A model generated the notes under the pieces. That model had not been told where the DNA came from and did not search any database. It saw nothing but the letters and a program-made list of their open reading frames with translations. Shown here piece by piece: positions 1-6,582 of a stretch of 11,241 bases of DNA. Origin of the DNA: Candidatus Segatella intestinihominis (GTDB taxonomy: Bacteria; Bacteroidota; Bacteroidia; Bacteroidales; Bacteroidaceae); contig URLG01000081.1 of assembly GCA_900548535.1 (NCBI GenBank), positions 1 through 11,241 on the forward strand, written 5' to 3'. Position numbers and translations under genes: made by a program. Position 1 is the first letter of the stretch; each line of letters starts with the position of its first letter.

Positions 1-1354
1 ACTTGTCAATCTTGGTCAAGTCGTGAATCTGATCTACGGTATAGCCCTTGTGCATGGCCTTGGAAATCACGAAGACACGCTTATCTGTAGGCTCCTTCAA
101 GGCTGCGTCGATGTCGTCAATCTCCAGCTCCTTGTTCTCTACGAAGCCATGCATGCCCTGACCTATCATACGAAGACCCTTCTGGATAGCCTCCTCGAAG
201 TTGCGACCGATCGCCATGACCTCGCCGACAGACTTCATGGAAGAACCCAACTCCTTGTCTACGCCACGGAACTTGCTCAAGTCCCAACGTGGAATCTTAC
301 ATACCACGTAGTCGAGAGCTGGCTCGAAGAAGGCAGATGTAGTCTTGGTAACAGAGTTCTTCAACTCGAACAAGCCATAGCCCATACCGAGCTTAGCAGC
401 AACGAAAGCCAAAGGATAACCTGTAGCCTTAGAAGCCAAGGCAGAAGAACGGCTCAAACGAGCGTTCACCTCGATGACACGATAGTCCTCTGACTTAGGG
501 TCGAAGGCATACTGCACGTTACACTCACCCACGATGCCGATGTGACGGATAATCTTGATGGCGAGGGCACGGAGCTTATGATACTCAGCGTTGCTCAGGG
601 TCTGAGATGGAGCGATGACGATACTCTCACCGGTATGGATACCCAGTGGGTCGAAGTTCTCCATGTTACAAACGGTGATACAGTTGTCGTAACGGTCACG
701 AACCACCTCATACTCAATCTCTTTCCAACCCTTCAAGCTCTTCTCCACCAATACCTGTGGAGAGAATGAGAATGCCTTCTCTGCAAGCTTGTTGAGCTCC
801 TCCTCGTTGTCTGCGAAACCAGAACCGAGACCACCGAGAGCGTATGCAGCACGGATGATGACAGGATAACCGAGCTCGGCAGCAGCCTTGCGGGTCTGCT
901 CGATGTTCTCGCAAGCCTCGCTCTTGATGGTCTTCACGTTGATTTCATCCAGCTTCTCTACGAAGAGCTCACGGTCCTCAGTATCCATGATGGCCTGTAC
1001 TGGAGTACCGAGTACCTTCACGTTATACTTCTCCAAGATGCCCTGGCGATAGAGTTCCACACCACAGTTGAGGGCGGTCTGACCACCGAAGCTGAGGAGG
1101 ATGCCGTCTGGCTTCTCCTTCTGGATGACACGCTCTACGAAGTAAGGCTGCACTGGCAAGAAGTAAATCTGGTCGGCAACGCCTTCTGATGTTTGTACGG
1201 TAGCGATATTAGGGTTGATGAGCACGGTCTCGACACCTTCCTCACGCAATGCCTTCAATGCCTGCGAACCAGAGTAGTCGAACTCACCAGCCTCACCGAT
1301 TTTCAAGGCTCCAGAACCTAAGAGGAGCACTTTCTTTATATTTTCGTCTTTCAT
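1..1354 (-). CDS. carB: Carbamoyl-phosphate synthase large subunit, N-terminal 451 codons (cut by window edge)
   Basis: CarB uses ammonia from CarA, bicarbonate and two ATP to make carbamoyl phosphate for pyrimidines and arginine. The ATG is at 1354-1352 and 451 codons can be read before the left edge. The usual length is about 1,070 residues, so this is the carboxyphosphate half only. Visible are the N-terminal pre-ATP-grasp motif (GEFDYSGSQA, residues 23-32), GGQTALNCG (90-98), a glycine-rich ATP-grasp loop (ALGGLGSG, 172-179), EYEVVRD (214-220), and the ATP/metal ligands Gln281, Glu295 and Asn297 in NVQYA and VIEVNARLSR. SRSSALASKATGYP (301-314) and MKSVGEVMAIGR (373-384) close the domain, and the oligomerisation region starts near 402. 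Several stretches (INPNIATVQTS, VRAAxALGGLGSGFA-type, KIPRWDLSKF) resemble the animal CAD protein more than E. coli CarB, judged from memory. The gene lies 137 nt downstream of carA in the same direction. No promoter of its own is visible. Confidence 0.96.
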   Translation of the reverse strand, partial: MKDENIKKVLLLGSGALKIGEAGEFDYSGSQALKALREEGVETVLINPNIATVQTSEGVADQIYFLPVQPYFVERVIQKEKPDGILLSFGGQTALNCGVELYRQGILEKYNVKVLGTPVQAIMDTEDRELFVEKLDEINVKTIKSEACENIEQTRKAAAELGYPVIIRAAYALGGLGSGFADNEEELNKLAEKAFSFSPQVLVEKSLKGWKEIEYEVVRDRYDNCITVCNMENFDPLGIHTGESIVIAPSQTLSNAEYHKLRALAIKIIRHIGIVGECNVQYAFDPKSEDYRVIEVNARLSRSSALASKATGYPLAFVAAKLGMGYGLFELKNSVTKTTSAFFEPALDYVVCKIPRWDLSKFRGVDKELGSSMKSVGEVMAIGRNFEEAIQKGLRMIGQGMHGFVENKELEIDDIDAALKEPTDKRVFVISKAMHKGYTVDQIHDLTKIDK

Positions 1355-1371
1355 CTTTATTTACTTTGAAT

Positions 1372-1438
1372 TTTGAACTTTGAACTGTTTGATTACTTTT
1401 CCTTTGAACTTTGAACTTTGAACTGTTTGATTACTTTT
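1372..1438. repeat. Two perfect 29-bp direct repeats between carA and carB
   Basis: Positions 1372-1400 and 1410-1438 are identical over 29 bp and separated by 9 bp (38-bp period). Each copy begins with the heptad TTTGAAC repeated twice (three times counting the base pairs before copy 2) and ends in TGTTTGATTACTTTT. The block fills about half of the carA-carB spacer. It looks like a recent local duplication built on a heptad microsatellite. Two copies with a 9-bp gap are not a CRISPR. Confidence 0.9.
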
Positions 1439-1495
1439 TACTTGCAAGCACAGTAAGCTAATCATAAAGTTCAATATTCAAATCTCAAAGTTCAA
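1404..1495 (-). repeat. Heptad inverted repeat at the carA 3' end (possible intercistronic stem)
   Basis: The carA stop region holds TCAAAGTTCAA on the plus strand at 1485-1495. Its exact reverse complement, TTGAACTTTGA, occurs at 1404-1414, again at 1411-1421, and at 1373-1383 inside the first direct repeat. In the minus-strand mRNA the last codon and stop of carA could therefore pair over 11 bp with any of three registers of the heptad array upstream of carB. This is A/U-rich and the loop is 60 nt or more, so a stable structure is possible but not assured. It could influence carA/carB stoichiometry or message processing, or it may only reflect spread of the heptad in both orientations. Confidence 0.5.
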
Positions 1496-2580
1496 TGTTT
1501 GAGTGTTTCTACAAACTTATCAAACATGAACTCTGTATCCACTGGACCAGAACATGCCTCTGGGTGGAACTGGCTTGAGAACCAAGGATTAGTCTTATGG
1601 CGGATACCCTCGTTAGAACCATCGTTCATGTTAACGAAGAGTTCCTCCCAATCGCTGCCGAGAGTCTTGGCATCCACAGCATAACCATGGTTCTGGGAAG
1701 TGATGTAGCAGTTGTTGGTTCCTACCATGCGAACTGGCTGGTTGTGAGAACGGTGACCGTACTTCAACTTGTAGATAGTGGCACCTGCTGCCTTAGAGAG
1801 CAACTGGTTACCCATACAGATACCGCAGATAGGCTTGCGGCTCTGGCTAATCTGCTTGCGGATGATGTTGACAGCATCCTCGCACATATCAGGGTCGCCA
1901 GGACCATTGGCAAGGAACAAGCCATCGAAGTCCATATCAGTATAGTCGTAGTTCCAAGGCACACGGATTACCTCTACACCTCTATTAATAAGGCAACGAA
2001 TAATGTTAGCCTTCACACCGCAGTCCACGAGAACCACCTTCTTGCCTGCACCCTCGTTGTAGCGGATGATGTCCTTGCAGCTCACCTGATCCACGAAGTT
2101 CACGCCCTCGTAGTTGGCCTCAGGGATATTGTCTGGCTCATCGTCGAAGATGATCTTACCCATCATCACACCATGCTCACGAAGCACCTTAGTAAGCTCA
2201 CGAGTATCAATGCCAGTGATACCTGGCACTTTCTCACGCTTCAACCAGTCGGCAAGGCTCTCCACTGCATTCCAGTGGCTGTACTGCTCGCTGTAATCAT
2301 TCACGATGATGGCAGAAGCATAGATCTTGTCGCTCTCCATGAAGGTAGGCAAACCGTTCTCCTCGAAAGTAAATGGTGGCACACCATAGTTACCTACGAG
2401 TGGGAAGGTAAGTGTCATCAACTGACCGGCATACGAAGGGTCGGTCAAACTCTCTGGATATCCCATCATGGCTGTGTTGAACACAACCTCGCCCGCTACA
2501 GGAGCGTCATATCCAAAAGATTTGCCATGGAACTTGGTTCCATCGCTCAATACTAAGGTTACTTTTTTCATATCTGACAT
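1492..2580 (-). CDS. carA: Carbamoyl-phosphate synthase small subunit (glutamine amidotransferase)
   Basis: CarA hydrolyses glutamine and channels ammonia to CarB. The protein is 362 residues, close to the usual length (E. coli is 382). The N-terminal CPSase small-chain domain occupies about residues 5-135 (GEVVFNTAMMGYPESLTDPSY, 30-50; GIDTRELTKVLREHG, 123-137). The class I glutaminase domain covers about 180-360, with NGPGDP at 225-230, the nucleophile Cys255 in GICMGNQ, SQNHGYAVD at 295-303, and His339 and Glu341 in FHPEA completing the triad. The nucleophile elbow reads GICMGN instead of the common GICLGH. NDGSNEGI (319-326) and the linker motif SHWNA (101-105) match animal CAD better than E. 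coli CarA, from memory. The start at 2580 (MSDMKK) is 16 nt after the PurF-like stop, so the two genes are almost certainly cotranscribed. A second in-frame ATG lies at 2571. Confidence 0.97.
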   Translation of the reverse strand: MSDMKKVTLVLSDGTKFHGKSFGYDAPVAGEVVFNTAMMGYPESLTDPSYAGQLMTLTFPLVGNYGVPPFTFEENGLPTFMESDKIYASAIIVNDYSEQYSHWNAVESLADWLKREKVPGITGIDTRELTKVLREHGVMMGKIIFDDEPDNIPEANYEGVNFVDQVSCKDIIRYNEGAGKKVVLVDCGVKANIIRCLINRGVEVIRVPWNYDYTDMDFDGLFLANGPGDPDMCEDAVNIIRKQISQSRKPICGICMGNQLLSKAAGATIYKLKYGHRSHNQPVRMVGTNNCYITSQNHGYAVDAKTLGSDWEELFVNMNDGSNEGIRHKTNPWFSSQFHPEACSGPVDTEFMFDKFVETLKH

Positions 2581-2596
2581 AATTTCTTTTATTTTC

Positions 2597-4480
2597 TTAT
2601 TTGTGATAAACCTTCTCGATGTAGTTTACAAACGATTGGTTGCAAAGTTTGGTTCCACCTGGGGTTGGATAATGGCCAGTGAAGTACCAGTCTCCCTTGT
2701 GGTTTGGTATCGCCTCACGCAATCCCTCGATGCTCTGGAATACCAGCTGGATTGGCGTCTCCATGCCCTCTGGGCGAAGCATCTCAACGATTTTCTCGTT
2801 GATTTCCTCGGTAGTGAAAGGCTCATAGATGGCACGCACTGGGTTCACCTGTTCCTCCTTTGGCTTCTCCAGCTCTGCCTTGCAAGCCTCGTAGGTTTCC
2901 TCGATGACATCCTCCATCTTGCGGTCCTTCAAGAGCTGGATGGCCGCACGGAACACGCAGAACTCCTCCAGTCTTGCCATGTCGATGCCGTAATAGTCTG
3001 GATAACGTATCTGAGGCGCACTGGATACCACTACTATCTTCTTAGGATGCAAGCGGTCGAGGATGCGCAGGATACTCTCCTTCAGCGTGGTACCACGCAC
3101 GATACTATCGTCGATGATGACGAGGTTATCCACATGAGGCTCAATGCTGCCATAGGTGATATCATATACGTGACTCGCCAAGTCGTTACGGCTGTTGCCC
3201 TCGGTGATGAAGGTACGGAGCTTGATATCCTTCCATGCTATCTTCTCTGAGCGAACATAGTCGCCGAGTATCTCATTGAGTTCCTCCTTGGTAGGAATAT
3301 GCCCCAAACTGGCTATCTTCTCTATCTTGGTCTCGTTGAGGTATCTCTTAAATCCATTCAGCATACCATAATATGCCACCTCGGCTGTATTAGGAATGTA
3401 GCTGAACACGGTGTGATCCACTTCATAATCCACAGCCTTCAGGATAGGCTGGGTCAACTGCTCACCCAGTTGCTTGCGTTCCTTGTAGATGTCGCAGTCG
3501 CTGCCACGGCTGAAGTAGATACGCTCGAATGAGCAGGCTGAGTCGCCCTTCTGCTCCATGATGCGCTCGATGCTGCACTCACCGTTTCTCTTCACCAAGA
3601 GGGCTGTGCCTGGCATCAACTCCTGTACCTCGTCAGCCTCCAAGTCGAAGGTGGTCTGGAGCACAGGGCGCTCACTGGCAAGCACCACAATCTCATCATT
3701 CTTGTAATAGAACGCTGGACGAATGCCCCAAGGATCGCGCATGGAGAACATCTCTCCCGAGCCCGTGATACCGCATACCACATAACCTCCATCAAAGTCC
3801 TTCATCGTGGTCTTGAGCACATTGCTCATCTTCACGTGGTCCTCGATATACTTGGTGATGTCGGTATTCTCCATCTCCATAGCCTTGGCAGCCACGAAGT
3901 TACGTTCCACCTCACGATCCAGGCGATGGCCCATCAGTTCGAGCATGATGTAAGTATCGCTGTAGATGCGTGGGCTCTGACCTTGCTTGGTGAGTTCCTG
4001 GAATATCTCATCCACATTGGTCATATTGAAGTTGCCACAGAGGCAGAGGTTCTTCGCCTTCCAGTTGTTGCGGCGCAAGAATGGGTGGACATACTGTATG
4101 CCGCTCTTGCCTGTGGTACTATATCTCAAGTGTCCCATATACAGCTCGCCAGCAAAAGGCAACTCCTCCTTGGCAAACTTGGCATCCGCCAACTGCTCAG
4201 GACTCAAGTCCTTGAAATTGGCATTTGCCTTGCCGAAGATTTCGGTCACGGCATTCTTGCCCTCGGCACGCTCACGAAACATATACTCATGTCCTGGCTT
4301 TCCGCCTAGTTTCACGCAAGCCATACCTGCACCCTCCTGACCACGGTTGTGCTGTTTCTCCATCATCAGATAGAGTTTGTTGAGTGCGTACATCCATGTA
4401 CCGTACTTCTGCTGGTAATACTCCAGTGGCTTCAGCAATCTGATCATCGCTACGCCACATTCATGCTTCAATGGTTCCAT
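2597..4480 (-). CDS. Long PurF-like amidophosphoribosyltransferase paralogue
   Basis: The 627-residue protein pairs an N-terminal Ntn glutaminase with a C-terminal type I phosphoribosyltransferase (PRTase), the PurF architecture that makes phosphoribosylamine from PRPP and glutamine. It starts MEPLKHECGV. Cys8 sits in the ECGV context of PurF enzymes that remove a short propeptide, so cleavage before Cys8 is expected. Supporting motifs are HNRGQEGAG (44-52), GHLRYSTTG (116-124), SDTY (174-177), MRDPWGIRP (247-255), CSFERIYFSR (316-325), the PRPP loop VIIDDSIVRGTT (454-465), and YYGIDM (496-501). It is about 120 residues longer than E. coli PurF (505), with extra segments near 55-112, 378-418 and 507-560. 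The usual HNGN at the oxyanion hole reads GNFN (149-152), and the KNRYVGRTFI loop reads KDIKLRTFI (417-425). Three of the four B. subtilis Fe-S cysteine positions appear to be non-Cys. A family match is sure. The product is probably phosphoribosylamine, but that is less certain. It leads a tight unit with carA and carB. Confidence 0.88.
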   Translation of the reverse strand: MEPLKHECGVAMIRLLKPLEYYQQKYGTWMYALNKLYLMMEKQHNRGQEGAGMACVKLGGKPGHEYMFRERAEGKNAVTEIFGKANANFKDLSPEQLADAKFAKEELPFAGELYMGHLRYSTTGKSGIQYVHPFLRRNNWKAKNLCLCGNFNMTNVDEIFQELTKQGQSPRIYSDTYIMLELMGHRLDREVERNFVAAKAMEMENTDITKYIEDHVKMSNVLKTTMKDFDGGYVVCGITGSGEMFSMRDPWGIRPAFYYKNDEIVVLASERPVLQTTFDLEADEVQELMPGTALLVKRNGECSIERIMEQKGDSACSFERIYFSRGSDCDIYKERKQLGEQLTQPILKAVDYEVDHTVFSYIPNTAEVAYYGMLNGFKRYLNETKIEKIASLGHIPTKEELNEILGDYVRSEKIAWKDIKLRTFITEGNSRNDLASHVYDITYGSIEPHVDNLVIIDDSIVRGTTLKESILRILDRLHPKKIVVVSSAPQIRYPDYYGIDMARLEEFCVFRAAIQLLKDRKMEDVIEETYEACKAELEKPKEEQVNPVRAIYEPFTTEEINEKIVEMLRPEGMETPIQLVFQSIEGLREAIPNHKGDWYFTGHYPTPGGTKLCNQSFVNYIEKVYHK

Positions 4481-4529
4481 CTCTCTATTATCCTATGTTA
4501 GTTAAATTGAATATACCTATTTATATATA

Positions 4530-4544
4530 GGAGTTTTCGACTCC
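4530..4544 (-). other. Small hairpin in the PurF-like gene's leader
   Basis: In the minus-strand transcript GGAGT (4544-4540) and ACTCC (4534-4530) form a perfect 5-bp stem closing a CGAAA loop, about 50 nt upstream of the start codon. The strand containing GGGAGTCG could instead pair with CGATTCCC, the 3' arm of the glmS terminator just upstream (8 bp including one G-U), so the two structures are mutually exclusive. I see no match to the TTTG/TAnnTTTG promoter consensus between the glmS terminator and the start codon. How the PurF-like gene, carA and carB are transcribed is therefore unclear: from a divergent promoter or by read-through. Confidence 0.45.
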
Positions 4545-4562
4545 CATCGTTCTTTGAACTCT

Positions 4563-4600
4563 AAAAAAAAGGGAATCGCTAAGAAATGGCGAATCCCTTT
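4563..4600 (-). terminator. Rho-independent terminator of glmS
   Basis: Read on the minus strand, a 12-bp stem with one A-A type mismatch (arms 4600-4589 and 4579-4568, about AAAGGGATTCGC with GCGATTCCCTTT) closes a 9-nt loop and runs directly into eight T residues. It begins 6 nt after the glmS stop codon (TGA, 4609-4607). The form is textbook and separates glmS from the PurF-like/carA/carB unit, unless it is partly read through. Confidence 0.9.
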
Positions 4601-4606
4601 AATATA

Positions 4607-6511
4607 TCATTCAACAGTAACTGACTTCGCCAAGTTTCTTGGTTGGTCAACATCTTTACCCTTGCAAACAGCGACATGATAAGCCAACAACTGCAAAGGA
4701 ATAGTAGCCAACAATGGCTCCAAGCACTCCAATGTCTCAGGGAGTTCTATCACTTCGTCGGCAATCTTGGAGATAGTCTCGTCGCCCTTGCTAACGATAG
4801 CAATGACACGTCCCTTGCGGGCTTTGATCTCCTGGATATTAGACAATACCTTCTCGTACATGAAGTTGTGGGTAGCTATTACCACCACTGGCATATCGCT
4901 ATCAATGAGGGCAATAGGTCCATGCTTCATCTCGGCAGCTGGGTAACCCTCTGCGTGGATGTAGCTAATTTCCTTCAACTTCAAAGCACCTTCCAGAGCC
5001 ACAGGATACTGGAATCCACGGCCCAAGTAGATGAAATTACGAGCGTAGGTGAAAGTACGACTCAAGTCGGCTATCTTATTGTTCAACTTCAGCACTTCCT
5101 TCATCTTGGCAGGAATGTGCCAGAGCTGGTCTGTTATCTTCTGATATTCCTCGGCAGTGATGGTGCCCTTCTCATTACCAATGGCAAGCGCCAAGAGGAT
5201 GAGAACGGTAACCTGACCCGTGAAAGCCTTGGTAGAGGCGACACCAATCTCAGGACCTACGTGGATGTAAGTACCTGTATCAGTTTCACGGGCGATGCTA
5301 GAGCCAATAGAGTTACAGATGCCATAGATGAAAGCACCAGCCTCCTTGGCAAGCTTGATGGCAGCCAAGGTATCGGCGGTCTCACCACTCTGCGAGATGG
5401 CGATGACTACATCATCCTTCGTTACCACAGGATTGCGATAACGGAACTCTGAGGCATATTCTACTTCCACTGGTATGCGGCAGTAGTTCTCTATCATTTG
5501 CTTGCCTATCAAGCCGGCATGCCATGATGTACCACAAGCCACGATGATGATGCGCTTGGCATTGAGAAGCTGCTGACGATGATCGGTAATGGAGCTGAGC
5601 ACCACGCCCATCTCTGTCTCCTTCTTGCTGGTAGACTCTCCCTCATCGCTCATCACGCGAGTCTCTACCGTGCGGCTAACCACACGGCCACGCATACAGT
5701 TGCGCAAGCACTCAGGCTGCTCAAAGATTTCCTTGAGCATGAAGTGAGGGAAACCACCCTTCTCTATCTGACCGAGGTCGATGTCTACTGTCTGCACCTC
5801 AGGATTGAGCTTCACATTTTGGATATTCACCACCTGCAATGGTTCGCCGAGGCGCATCACAGCGATGTTGCCATCCTCCAAGTACACCACCTTGTCAGTA
5901 TACTCGATGATAGGGCTGGCATCAGAACCGAGGAAGAACTCGCCTTCCTTGCCGATACCCACTACCAATGGGCTCTGCTTGCGGGCAGCGATAATCTGAT
6001 TAGGATTGCGCTTGTCGAGCAGGGCGATGGCATAAGCACCAATCACCTGGCGAAGAGCCACCTGAACAGCTGTGAGCAAGTCGAGATTCTTCTTAACCTG
6101 GATATACTCGATGAGCTGAACAAGCACCTCAGTATCAGTATCGCTCTTAAACTCTACGCCCTTGGATATCAAGTTTTTCTTGATGTCGGCATAGTTCTCG
6201 ATAATACCATTGTGAATGATGGCAAGATTCTTGCTAGAAGAATAGTGAGGGTGAGCATTCACAGCTGAAGGCTCGCCGTGGGTAGCCCAACGAGTGTGGG
6301 CGATACCTACGCTTCCCGTAATATCCTTGTCTGAGCAGAAAGCCTCCAAGTCTGCCACCTTGCCCTTTGCCTTGTATACATTCAAAGAGCCATCATTGCT
6401 GATAAGAGCCACGCCCGCACTGTCGTATCCACGATACTCCAAGCGCTTCAGTCCCTTGATGAGGGCTGGATAAGCTTCGCCCTTGCCTAAATATCCTACA
6501 ATGCCACACAT
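4607..6511 (-). CDS. glmS: Glutamine-fructose-6-phosphate aminotransferase (isomerising)
   Basis: GlmS converts fructose-6-phosphate and glutamine to glucosamine-6-phosphate, the first step to UDP-GlcNAc for peptidoglycan, lipid A and surface glycans. The 634-residue protein opens with MCGIVGYLG. Cys2 is the Ntn nucleophile exposed after Met removal, which fixes the start. The glutaminase domain spans about 2-250, with RWATHGEP (74-81), HNGIIENY (100-107) and SDTDTE (123-128). SIS domain 1 spans about 315-450, with ACGTSWHAG (325-333), SQSGETADTL (373-382) and EIGVASTKAFT (421-431). SIS domain 2 spans about 485-620, with GRGFQYP (497-503), KEISYIHAEG (513-522) and MKHGP (528-532). The last eleven residues, PRNLAKSVTVE, carry the conserved C-tail lysine. 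It is about 25 residues longer than E. coli GlmS, mostly through a Ser/Glu/Lys-rich insertion at about 288-303 in the interdomain linker. It lies 71 nt after the export-lipoprotein gene in the same direction. No clear promoter or ribozyme-like leader is seen. Confidence 0.97.
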   Translation of the reverse strand: MCGIVGYLGKGEAYPALIKGLKRLEYRGYDSAGVALISNDGSLNVYKAKGKVADLEAFCSDKDITGSVGIAHTRWATHGEPSAVNAHPHYSSSKNLAIIHNGIIENYADIKKNLISKGVEFKSDTDTEVLVQLIEYIQVKKNLDLLTAVQVALRQVIGAYAIALLDKRNPNQIIAARKQSPLVVGIGKEGEFFLGSDASPIIEYTDKVVYLEDGNIAVMRLGEPLQVVNIQNVKLNPEVQTVDIDLGQIEKGGFPHFMLKEIFEQPECLRNCMRGRVVSRTVETRVMSDEGESTSKKETEMGVVLSSITDHRQQLLNAKRIIIVACGTSWHAGLIGKQMIENYCRIPVEVEYASEFRYRNPVVTKDDVVIAISQSGETADTLAAIKLAKEAGAFIYGICNSIGSSIARETDTGTYIHVGPEIGVASTKAFTGQVTVLILLALAIGNEKGTITAEEYQKITDQLWHIPAKMKEVLKLNNKIADLSRTFTYARNFIYLGRGFQYPVALEGALKLKEISYIHAEGYPAAEMKHGPIALIDSDMPVVVIATHNFMYEKVLSNIQEIKARKGRVIAIVSKGDETISKIADEVIELPETLECLEPLLATIPLQLLAYHVAVCKGKDVDQPRNLAKSVTVE

Positions 6512-6582
6512 ATTCTATTATATCTATATATTTCTTAAATAGTCTGTTAATTACGTTTTCTTCAGAGGATTCATCCCCTTGC

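Noticed and set aside
1372..1438. Possible mini CRISPR from two 29-bp repeats
   Set aside because: Only two copies, a 9-bp gap far too short for a spacer, repeats made of internal heptads, and no cas gene nearby.
1597..2556. A 319-codon open frame on the plus strand opposite carA
   Set aside because: carA is unmistakable on the other strand by motif and length. The antisense frame gives a low-complexity His/Val/Leu-rich product with no recognisable domain, a codon-bias shadow.
2468..3250. A 260-codon plus-strand open frame spanning the carA start and PurF-like 3' end
   Set aside because: It overlaps two solid genes antisense, has no domain, promoter or plausible leader.
6512..6582. Search for a glmS ribozyme or riboswitch before glmS
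   Set aside because: The spacer is only 71 nt, AT-rich, without the long nested pairing needed.
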